64,000 nucleotides of DNA from Penium margaritaceum (lineage: Eukaryota > Streptophyta > Zygnematophyceae > Desmidiales > Peniaceae), in contig SZWC01000516.1 in the NCBI GenBank assembly GCA_023375785.1, positions 316,862 to 380,861 of the forward strand, given 5' to 3'. The position numbers and the translations under genes were made by a program. Every line of letters starts with the position of its first letter. Positions within the stretch are counted from its first letter, which is position 1. A model generated the notes under the pieces. It was not told where the DNA came from. It was given only the letters and a program-made list of their open reading frames with translations, and searched no databases. Shown here piece after piece: positions 22,438-32,640 of this stretch.

Positions 22438-22911
22438 TGTGGGGGTGAATGTAGCTGATGAGTGAGTACTTCACCAATGGATAACCTCCATTGTTGAAGT
22501 ACTCCTTGGAGTACGAAAGGGGTGACTCCAGGTGCTTGTAGTGGCTCGAGGCCCTTGTCGATGCGCCATTGCACAAACGCTCAAATTTCAAAGGCAGAGT
22601 ATGAAATTTGAATGTTTGAATGCTGGCCGTTGCTGCAGGCGATGGAGAGTAAAACGCAAAACTTAAAAAAAATCCGTAAAACCTTGCATCTGAGTTACAA
22701 TGCAAGCAGGCCATCGTGCCGCCTTGGCCATGCGGTAGGAGTTTCGATGCCAAGTCGGTCCCGCCAAGGGCTATACATCAGATGTAAGCCTTAACGCAGA
22801 AGAGATCCGCTTTGATGTGGTTTTTGAATACCACGCGCCCAAAAATGTCAGACCGAACCTAAAACTGGTCCGGCAAGACGGACCGCGATTGATTGCCGCT
22901 CGATTAGGCCT

Positions 22912-22948
22912 ACCGCATACCTCAATGCGGCAGGATTGGTGCGACACC
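22912..22948 (-). repeat. right terminal inverted repeat of Harbinger element
   Basis: Ends GGTGCGACACC, then the AAT target duplication at 22949-22951. Partner of 19459-19495. Confidence 0.92.
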
Positions 22949-22957
22949 AATGTCCAT

Positions 22958-23003
22958 GCTCTTCAGTCCAGGAGAGCCGCGAGGAACTCCTGAACTGAAG
23001 AGC
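22958..23003. repeat. 17-bp-arm hairpin next to Harbinger end
   Basis: Arms 22958-22974 and 22987-23003 (GCTCTTCAGTCCAGGAG and its partner, one mismatch) with a 12-nt loop, starting 9 bp outside the Harbinger end. No poly-T or gene end makes it a terminator. Confidence 0.6.
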
Positions 23004-23929
23004 CACGGAATCGAAGCGAAGCAGCTCCAACGATTCTTTCCAAGGCAATGAAGATTTCGTGCACGCACGTGGGGCCTGCCTCGAGGTGGCCTGCTTGGCG
23101 GGAACGGAAAAATGTCATGCCCCCCCTAGTTTTTGCTGTCAGTGGTCACATGAGTTTCATGTAGTCCCCATATGTAAATTTCCTTCCAACATGCCCACAG
23201 TTTTATCTCAACCTACCCCACTAATCAAACGTTTGTCTTCACAACGTCACTCTCTTATCTTAGACGTGCTATTTGTCTTTGATGCTCTACAGTCTGCAGA
23301 CGTGCACTCCATTTAATGTCATACATTTCAGCTTGCTCCCGACTTTGATCAAATAAGTATACGCCAATGGGAAGAGCTAGGAATTCTCATGTCGAACGGA
23401 GAGTAGATGGTGAACAGGTAGAAGTTGCGAGACAGAACACGGTTTGAGAATGTGAGACACTTGAGCAATTCATAATCAACGAGTTATTGCAATTATTTGA
23501 AAGTGTTTTTGCAAAAGTGTTCTTTTGGGATAATGTAAAGTACTGGGACCGTACTGAGTTTTGAACCGTTCTAGAGGTACCTTCATAGTGTTTATGCCTA
23601 GTAAATTTTGAAACAAGCCAGCCGTGTCATGTCCTCACGTGTGGGGAGACTCCTGACAAGGAGTGTAAGCCGGACAGTGCCAACGGCACTGATCATGGCT
23701 TGAGGCTTCCTTGAATATGTAATCTCACTGTGGATTTGGAATCTACAGGAAAAATCGTGCGAGATCGATGCAACAACGGGGTGGATCCATCAAGAGTTGA
23801 GGAAGTTACGCCCGGCCAAAGGTTGGACTGACCGAGGGGAAACAGGTGACGGGAATTCATCCCCAAGGACCAAGGCTTGACCCTCGAAATACCCAACAAG
23901 GTCGAAGCGAGCTGTGGTGTCCGGTCCCA
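23004..23929. other. no recognisable feature
   Basis: AT-rich sequence without a supported ORF, between the Harbinger element and the first LARD-Q fragment. I see no LTR at its right side that would give the next element a 5' end. Confidence 0.45.
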
Positions 23930-26625
23930 ATCGAAAGTCGCTCTCTTGCACCAGCAGGACGGACCCTCCGCAGTGCCAGCTCAGCGCTGGCTGCCGAGCG
24001 AGGGGGAGGGGAGAGGTCCACGCGAACAGTGCTGGACGCGCCGGACGTGACTAGCTCACCGCGATGGCGAGCTCGGCCAGCGGGAGCTACCGTGACAGCA
24101 GGCTTGACCGCGGCAGGGCACCTGCTGCAACGGTGGCTATGACCGCAGCAGAGCCCTGCCGCGATGGCAGAGCCCCTCAGAAGGCCCCAAGACAGCGGCG
24201 AAGAGCCAGGGGGGGGGGGGGGGCAAGGGCCACCGCGACAGGTGGGAACGGACCACGCGAACGGATCGGACCAGCCGGCCAAGAAAAAAATGAAAAGCTG
24301 CTCGCGACGAGTTTGCACAGCCTCCTCGCTCGCCAGGAGGAGCTGGCGAGGAATCCTCGGCCAATCGGGAAGGAAAAGACAAATGGGGATGAACTGTTTA
24401 TCAGCGAGGAGCGAGCTCCTAGATCGCCGGAGGAAATCGGCGTGATGGCTACATGAATGACGCCAATCAAGAACGGCCAGGAGAAACCATGGACAGGACG
24501 AAACGTCCCAAGTAGGCTTGGCATCGGCCACACCCGAAGTGACGTGACGGAACAGCCGGGATGGCTGTCTCAGAGGGACAGAACGCCCTACTTACAACGA
24601 GCAGACTCAAAACCGACCAAGAACTGGTCCTAGGGGCTAGAAGTGCACTCAGAAATGCCTCAGCCATGGATAGAAGCGATAGCAGCAGTTGACTACGAGG
24701 GTGGAGGAGCTAAGTGCAGAAGAGGGGCAGCTGGCTGAGACGACAGGGGGAGGACTCACAGAAGTTGAATCTATGACTGGAAGCAACGACCTTTTATACT
24801 CTCCTAAAATCAGTGCTCACATCGGCGGTCCCAACAGCGGTCCCAGCAGGTGGTCCTAAGAGTGGCCTTGCCATGCAATCGCCACCTCATATGACACAAC
24901 CTCAGCCTGGTGCATGAGGAGCGCACTGCATGTAACCGGAGAGTTGCTTCACCCATAAGCAACTACAAAAGACCATAAGGAGGAGGTGACACCATCACCT
25001 AAACCATTTTTGGAGTCACCCATGTGCTCCAAACCCAAAAACGGCTCTCGAGAGTCCCGGAGTGCCAAGAATGAGCCAATAAGAAGTGGTGCTCGAAATG
25101 TTTGAGCTACAGAGTTGCTGAAAAAAGTCCCAATGGAGTGCCTGCATCCAAGTGGCACCAGAAGGACCAACAGAGTGTTGATAAATTTTCAATGGCCCCA
25201 TTCCTCCTCATTTACCCTCTCGATGATGGTCTAAAAGAATCGATTCATCTGCACAGTTATCAAGGGGGAGTGTTGAAGTGAGCAATAACTGTGCTGATTT
25301 ACTTCTTCTATTTGACGCAAACGGCACTCCAATTGAAGACCCTGAGAACGTTTTATGGATTTTTCTGTGAATCTACCGGGTGCGGCTCGGCTGAGAATTT
25401 TGACGGAGAAATTCCGCATTTTCCCTTGAGAGCAGCCTTAAAGGGTGTGAAAGGTGCTTTGTGGAGAAGCATACGTATGATGAGAGTGCATGCTTCTGGT
25501 AGCACAGACCTGCATAGTGCTACACAGGCACTTAGGTCAAGAGGGGCTTCTGATGACTGGACAGGCAACATGCAGCCTGAACAAGAGGCCTGCACAGCAT
25601 CACATCAACCACGCATGAAGCCTAGACCCTTGAATTTTCATGGGTCAATCTGGTGCAAGGTTCAGGTAGATCCTGATCGACGGGCCTGATGTTGCAACAT
25701 GGTGACATCAACGTTCCTGAAAGGAAGGCCAGATGAGAAAGCAATCTTTATGTAAAATTTTACCTGAAGACCTGATGAATCTTCCTCAAGGAGGAAGCTT
25801 CCTCCTCGAGGAGCACAAGTGCCATTAAGAGCCCAGACCTGAAGAAAGCTTCCACTCAATAGAAGCTTCTCTAGAGTAAGGCGGAGGTGGCAGCAGACCT
25901 GAACTACGTGAAGGAAGCTTCTTTATCAGGTGGTCAACTTGCCACGACCTCAAGCATAAAAGGAAAAAGTCCTGTCACTTCTTAGTATCCCAGCACCGCC
26001 AGTATCATCTCCAATATCACTATCTCCAGTGTAATCCCTACTAGGTCTGTCTCCAGACCATGTGCAAGGCTCCATGCCTTAGCACCGGAGCACCTTCAAC
26101 CAAGGTGTTGCTGGAATTCCCTCTAAGATTCCTGTAAGCCTGGCACTCGCATGCCAGCCTGGGTGGAGGATTATGCTACTGATCCCTCCAGGATCCCTCT
26201 AACCCCGACAAGCTCTGCCAGCCTGGGAGGCGGTCAGTCCCTCCAAGGCCCCTGTAAGCTTGACAAGGCCTTCCAGCCTGGGAGGAAGACGCCTTGACAT
26301 CCTGAAGGCCTTTCACTGTTGCGAGGGTGGCTGTGCCGAGACCCTTGCTCTGACGTCCTTGACGACCTAGCAAGGCGTTCCACCCCATTCTAGGGCCAGG
26401 AGTTATGTCAGAGCGTAATGCTGAGCTGTTTGCATAGTTGTTGTTCCTTGTATAATACTTGTACTTCTAACAAGATTCAAATCCACACTTTTGGTTCCGC
26501 TAGTGTCTCAACAGAGTGTTAAAGGCATGCTTCCTGGGCACAAAAGATCCTACGGCAGCAGGGGACCCCCATGCTGCATCAAAGCACGTGGTGGCTTTGT
26601 CGCTACATGCTCACAAAAATCAACA
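23930..26625 (+). mobile_element. LARD-Q copy 1, 3' part only
   Basis: 23930-25270 matches the 3' internal part of the next copy (about 29500-30796), beginning near GACGGACCCT and the shared GTGCCAGCTCAG. It runs up to a purine tract and the LTR at 25271. No matching LTR or 5' internal part lies to its left, so this is a 5'-truncated copy of a non-autonomous LTR family. It shares the LTR 25271-26625 with the following copy. Broken; no ORF in it is recognisable. A G-homopolymer of about 16 bases lies near 24210. Confidence 0.75.
25271..26625 (+). repeat. LARD-Q LTR (shared)
   Basis: 1,355 bp with TGTTGA/TCAACA termini. Preceded by a purine tract (AAGGGGGAG) and followed by the primer site TGGTATCAAAGC (26626-26637). 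It therefore serves as the 3' LTR of copy 1 and the 5' LTR of copy 2. Confidence 0.85.
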
Positions 26626-27099
26626 TGGTATCAAAGCAGTCGGTGGTGCTCTCATCAAGCGCAGCAGTAGCTGTAGCAGCAGCAAACTACTTTGGCGGTG
26701 GAGACATTTTCTACCATCCTTGTGGAAGTGCTCAGCAAGAGGTGGAGTTCACGCCAAAACGCAGAGGTGCATGGTTGTCATGCCATGAATGAGTGCAAAA
26801 GCAGCAGCAGAAGAATGGAGGGAAGACGACGTTCGTCTTTTATATTGAGGTGCAGTGTAGACGGCGGACATGGCACTCAAACAGCACGGGTCAAAGAGCC
26901 AGCGCAAGGCGCAAAAGAATCAAGGCGCTTGGCTTAATAAGAGGTACGTACGCTTCAACGAAGAACAAATTTGTCAAGCTGCTGAAAATGTAGCAGTGGC
27001 AGCGGACTTTGTCATTGGTGGAGACGTTATCCACTAGTCCCTTACAAGTGCTCAACTAGAGACAAAGGGTCTCCATGCAACAAACCATGCACAACGTCA

Positions 27100-27780
27100 A
27101 GCTGTAGAAGCAAAACGCTTGGCCGAGAAGGTGCATCGTATGGCGTAGCAAGAAGTGTAGCACATCAAGTTGTGGAGCAAGAGAGGGAGGCACTCAAGCT
27201 GCAGATTGCCGCTCAAGATTTCCTTTGTCAACAAGAGTAGCTTACCCGTGCAACTCAAGCATCACAAGTGCAGAAGGTACAACAGGCACATACGGCTCAT
27301 GCAGCCCACATTGCACAACTTTGGCAACAGATGGCATGGACTCAGCAACAACAGCTTCAACAGTAATAGTTTCAGCACAAGCAGCAACAACGGCAGCAGA
27401 TGTAGTGGCAACAAGGTTCATAAGCATCGTCTGCACAACGGCCTCAAGCCAGCCCTCCTCCACTTGTACAACCAGCCATGTCTCCACAAGTGCAACCGCT
27501 TGCACCACTACAAGGAGGCATGCCACAGTCGTTTGTGGCTTAACAGCCACAGCCTGCTGCGATGGTGCCACTCGTGGCACACTACTAGCAGATGCACCAG
27601 GCACCTGTGTTGCAACCTTTTGCTACCCAACTAGCACCAGTCCATGTGGGGGCAGCACTACCACCACATGTGGCACAACCTGCGACACAAGGCTTTGTGC
27701 ACGTCCCACAAGCGACCATACAATGCAAGGTGTATCAAGGCCTTAAGGACGATGTGGCCCAAGAATGAGGGCCACCGGAT
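27100..27780 (+). pseudogene. decayed Gln-rich ORF of LARD-Q
   Basis: In pieces, this stretch encodes sequence matching the intact Gln-rich protein at 50570-51547, for example QMAWTQQQQLQQ and SPPPLVQPAMSPQVQPLAPL followed by GGMPQSFVA. It is broken in several places. Confidence 0.7.
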
Positions 27781-28699
27781 TCTTTCCTCCACAAGACAAT
27801 CAGAGGAAGCATATCCAAGCATGGGAGCAGAGTGTGTTGGCAGTAGATCGGTGTGAAATAGTCCAATACCAACGAGAACAACAAACATGTGTGGAATGTA
27901 CCACACAAATTGGCATTATCCTCCAGCTCTTCAAGCTCTCAGAACGAGCCACGAACAAGAGATCTCCAGAGAAAAGAGCTCCAAAGCTCTAAGCATACCT
28001 GTATGCGGTCTATGGAATCAACAACGTGGTGGCATTAATACGTTAGGTCACCACCATCGGCGGCGGCGTCGTTACAGCTACAACAAGGCCGAGTACCTCA
28101 GCAGTAGCTCAGCTTCAACCTTTTACACTGCCTTTTGTGTGCTATGCAGCAGAGGAGACGAAAGAAAAGGAGGAAGAAAAAAGGAGGGGAGCGTTTACAA
28201 CAAAAAAAGGCAATGATGAGTTGTGAAGGGAGAAGAGCTCCTTTTGCAGCTAACGTCCCCATCATTCAACAATGAAAGCAACAATTACATATGCAAATGT
28301 CAAGAAGGCTATTGACAAGAGTCTTGAGCAACGTGATACCTCATGACACTCTACATGGCCTTGAGGGTGTATGTGGGGCACTGAGGCTCCAATGAGCCGT
28401 GTGATTGTCTCCATCCTAACCTTTGCAAAAGGAGGAGAGGACGGAGAGGACAACCTCCATGATGGTGGAGGAGATCCAGATCCTTTGTCTTTTGGATCTG
28501 GCGCTTCAAACAAAGCAGCAGGCGCAGAATCCCGGATTTACTGTGAGCTTGGGAGCAGCAATGAAAGCATCTCCATTGGAGTAGCTGCGACAACTGCACA
28601 CAAGCCAACAACAGCACTCGTGAGTCAATACGATAATGCGTCAGCAAGAAGGGGCGTGTCACGCCCAAGGAAAAAGGAAAGAAAGGCAATGCTCCTGCC

Positions 28700-28990
28700 A
28701 TATTGACAGGTGGTTGCAGTAAGCCCATCTCACGGAGGTGGCATGCGTGGTGGAGCCTTGCTCCACAGCTGAGGTTCTTGCCGCATCGACAGGAGGTTGC
28801 TATAAGCCCACCTCAAGGCAGGTGGCATGCGTGATGGAGCTATCCTCGATAAACAACATTCGTGCCAAGACGGCTGTTGGTGGTAGTCAGCTCACCTCAT
28901 GAGAGGTGGCATGCGGGTTGGAGTGATGCTCCACGATTGCAATAAGCTCAATTCGTGGAGGTGGCATGCGTGATGGAGCAGCATTCCACA
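28700..28990 (+). repeat. ~86-bp tandem repeats in LARD-Q
   Basis: Three to four imperfect units of about 86 bp, each with AAGCCCA(C/T)CTCA and GGAGGTGGCATGCGTG-type blocks that are partly self-complementary. The same array, inverted, is present in the minus-strand copy at about 49500-49770. Confidence 0.65.
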
Positions 28991-30796
28991 GACAAGGAGC
29001 CGGCGGAGAATATCACGCGCTGATCGATCGTGTGGGAGCAGATGTGCGGGGCCTTGAGCGCCACCGTAACGATCCGGAATCTCACCAATGAGGGGGAGGA
29101 GACCCAAGGGGGGGAGAATCTCCAAAATTACAAGAAAGATTTAGATTCTCTCTCCACAGGTTTTGTTATCCTGCCACAAATTGAGCATGAGGGAGAGAAT
29201 GGGAGAAAAGAAAAAGCAACTGACATTTTCTTCCAAACCTAGATGTCGACCACCGTCACTTAAGACAAATTTTACTGTTGCAACTCCTCACAAGCATCTG
29301 CTGGCAGCAGCAGATGTTTTTGCAAAATCTGCAGCAGTTCTTGTCCGGCCATTTTTCTTGACGAAAACAGCATGACCACTCGCGAAGGCGTAGCTGGATG
29401 ACGTCATCACGTCACGAATCACTATCGAGCACAAGGAGCTGTGACAGCAGTGCTCGAGGTCCGCGAGCGGAACAATGCGTAAAAAACATTGGAAGTTAAT
29501 CGCTTGCGCCAGTAGAACGGACCCTTTGGAGTGCCAGCTCAGTGCTAGCTGGTGAGCAAGGGGGAGGGGAGAGGTCGACGTGAACAGCGCTGGACGTGCT
29601 GGATGTGAGCAGGTTGCCGCAATGGCGAGCTCGGCCAGCGGGAGCTGCCGTGACCGCGGCAGGGCACCTGCCCCAACGGCGGCCTTGACCGCGGCAGGGC
29701 ACCTGCCGCGACGGCAGAGCACCTCGCAAGGCCCCAAGACGGCGGCGAAGAGCAAGGGGAAGGGCCAAGGGCCACCGCTACAGGTGGGAATGGACCACGC
29801 AAACAGGTCAGACCTGCTGGAAGCTGCTCGCGACGCATTCGCATAGCCTCCTCGCTCGCCACGAGGAGCTGGCGAGGAATCCCCGGCCAACCAGGAAGAA
29901 AAAGACAAAAAAGGGGAGGAATTGCTTATCAGCGAGGAGCAAGCTCCAAGTTCGCCGGAGGAAATTGGCGTGACAGCCACATGAATGACGGCAACCAAGA
30001 ACGAAAGGAGAAGCCATGGACGGGATGAAACGTCCCAAGTGGGGTTGGCAACGGCCACACTCAAGGTGAGGCGATGGAACAGCTGCGATGGCTGTCTCAG
30101 AGGGGCAGAAATGCCCTACTCGCAGTGAGCAAACTCAAACACGACCAAGAACTAGTCCTAGGGACTTAAAGTGTACTCAGAAGTGCATCAGCCATGGATA
30201 GAAGCGTTAGCACCAGTTGACTTCGAGGGTGGAGGAGCTAACTGCAACCGAGGGGCAGCTGGCTGAGACGACAGGGGGAGCACTCACAGAAGTTGAATCT
30301 ATGAGTGGAAGCAACGACCTTTTACACTCTCCCAAAATCAGTGCTCACATCGGCGGTCCCAACAGCGGTCCCAGCAGGTGGTCTTAAAAGTGGCCTTAAC
30401 ATGGAATCGCGACCTCATATGACCAACCTCAACCTGGTGCATGAGGAGCACACTACATGTAACCGGAGAGTTGCTTCACCCACAAGCAACTACAAAAGAC
30501 CACAAGGGAGGGGTGACACCATCACCTAAACCATTTTTCGGAGTCACCCATGTAATCCAAACCTAAAAACGGCGTTTGAGAGTCACGAGGTGCCAAAAAT
30601 GAGCAAAGAAGAAGTGGTGCTCGAAGTGTTTGAGCTACAGAGACTGAAGAAAATCCAAGCGGAGTGCCTGCATCTAGGTGGCACCAGAAGGACCAACCGA
30701 GTGTTGAAAAAAATACAACAGCCTCATTCCTCCTCATTTACCCTCTCGACGATGGTCTACAAGTATTGATTCATCAGCACAATTATCGAGGGGGAT

Positions 30797-32145
30797 TGTT
30801 GAAGTGAGCAAAAACTGTGCTGATGTACTTCTTCAGTTTGGCGCAGAGGGCACTCCAATTGAAGACTCTCAGAAAGTTTAATGAAGTTTTCTGTGAATGT
30901 ACCGGGTGCGACTCGGCTGAGAATCTTGACGAAGAAATTCCGGATTTTCTCAAAAGAGTAGCCTTAAAGGGTGTGAAATGCGCTTTGTGGACAAGCATGC
31001 GTATGATGAGAGCGCATGCTTCTGGTAGCACATACCTGCATAGTGTTGCACAAGCACTCAGGTCAAGAGGGGCTTCTGATGATTGGACATGCAACATGCA
31101 GCCTGAGCAAGAGGCCTGCACAGCATCACCTCAACCATGCATGAAGCCCAAACCTTTGGATCTTCATGGGTCAATCTTGTGCAAGCTTCAGGTGGATCCT
31201 GATTGACGGGCCTGATGTTGCAGCATGGTAACATCAACGTTCCTCAGAGGAAAGCCTGATGAGCCAGCAACTTTTAGGTGAAATTTCACCCGAAGACTTG
31301 ATGAACCTTCCTCGAGGAAGCTTCCTCCTGGAGCAGCACAGGTGTCAGTAAGAGCCAAGGACTGAAGGAAGCTTCCACTCAATGGAAGCTCCTCCAGAGT
31401 AAGGCAGAGGTGGTAGCAGACCTGAACTACCTGAAGGATTCTTCTTGTTCAGGTGGTCCACATGCCAGGACCTCAAATATGAAAGGCGAAGGTCCTACCA
31501 CTTCTTAGTATCCGAGCACCGCCATTATCATCTCCAATATCACAATCTCCAGTGCAATCCCTACTAGGTGTGTCTCCACACCATGTGCAAGGATTCATGC
31601 CTTAGCACAAGAACACCTTCAACCAAGATGCTGCTGGAGTTCCCTCCAAGACCCCTGTAAGCCTGGCACTTGCATGCCAGCCTGAGTGGAGGAAGATGCT
31701 GGTGATTCCTCAGGGATCCCTCTCACCCCGGCAAGCTCTACAAGCCCGGGAGGAGGTCAATCCCTCCAAGGCCCCTGTAAGCCTGGCAAGGCCTCCCAGC
31801 CTGGGAGGAGGACGCCTTGACATCCTGAAGGCCTTTCACTGTTGCGACGGTGGTTGTGCCAAGATCCTTGCTCTGACGGCCTTGACGGCCTAGCAAGGCG
31901 TTGCGCCCCAGTTTAGGGCCAGGAGTTATGGCAGAGTGTACTGCTGAGCTGTTTGCATAGTTGTTCCTTGTACAACACTCGTACTTTTAATAAGATTCAT
32001 CTCCACACTTTTGCTTCCGCTAGTGTCTCAACAAAGTGTACAAAGCATGCTTGCTGGGCATAAAATATCCTACGGTAGCAGGGGATCCCCTTGCTGCATC
32101 AGAGCACGCGGTGGCTGTGTCACTGCAACCTCACAAAAATCAACA
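30797..32145 (+). repeat. 3' LTR of LARD-Q copy 2
   Basis: 1,349 bp, TGTTGAAGTGAGC to ATCAACA, preceded by the purine tract GAGGGGGA. Sequence to its right (ATGCAGAGG...) is not LARD-Q. Confidence 0.85.
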
Positions 32146-32457
32146 ATGCAGAGGCAATAGCGCTCATCCCAGGCCCATACGGAGCTGCTCACAGCTCGAC
32201 GACCTCGGGTCACGTAGGATGTGTCATCATGTACATACCATGTAGTCTTGTATGTTGAAAAACAATACACAAGAGCGCTTGAAAAACAAGTACAGTTTAC
32301 TCCCAATGTGCCACACATGTTCCCGTACTCCCCCAAGACAACCCTACGCTTCCGCTATCCCGGAAAGGTGTGCACCGGGCTCCCCTTGGTCGCCGTTGCC
32401 GCTGGTTGGTGCCTACACCATCTGGTTGAGGATAGCACACCGCGCCTGGTATATTCT

Positions 32458-32469
32458 TGGTATCAGAGC
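32458..32469 (+). promoter_or_regulatory. primer-binding site, initiator-Met tRNA
   Basis: TGGTATCAGAGC, identical to the plant initiator-Met primer site, about 180 bp before the start of gag. Confidence 0.8.
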
Positions 32470-32640
32470 CACCCTTGACTCAGGGACATAATCAACTACG
32501 TGGCAACCTCTCCTGGTCAGCATAGACCAGCACACATCTAGTCTCTTTGACGGATCCGTGCCCAAGGCCAACCACGCACTCTGGTGACTATACGGTAACC
32601 GGAGGACCCGTTGAGGAAGAAGTTGTACCGAGTGCAAGAT

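Larger units (their letters stand above)
19459..22948 (+). mobile_element. PIF/Harbinger DNA transposon, both ends present
   Basis: 3,490-bp element with 37-bp terminal inverted repeats (19459-19495 and 22912-22948, two mismatches) and a 3-bp target duplication AAT on each side (19456-19458, 22949-22951). It carries the two genes typical of the superfamily in convergent orientation: a DDE nuclease on plus (19790-20996) and a Myb/SANT-like DNA-binding protein on minus (about 21190-22437). A 3-bp duplication fits PIF/Harbinger, although AAT is not the most common TWA target. Both genes carry disabling changes, so this copy is not autonomous, but its ends look mobilisable. Confidence 0.92.
25271..32145 (+). 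mobile_element. LARD-Q copy 2, non-autonomous LTR element
   Basis: Two direct LTRs (25271-26625 and 30797-32145, both starting TGTTGAAGTGAGC and ending ATCAACA) flank a 4.2-kb internal region. An initiator-Met primer site follows the left LTR and a purine tract (GAGGGGGA) precedes the right one. There is no reverse transcriptase, integrase or protease. The interior carries decayed frames homologous to the Gln-rich protein that is intact in the copy at 46529-53008. Broken, with many breaks (ten or more). LTR similarity looks roughly 90% by eye, so it is older than the small element at 10242. Confidence 0.85.

Noticed and set aside
23857-24533. Minus-strand frames rich in Arg, Pro and Ala
   Set aside because: They lie across the LARD-Q internal region, overlap in several frames and have no domain.
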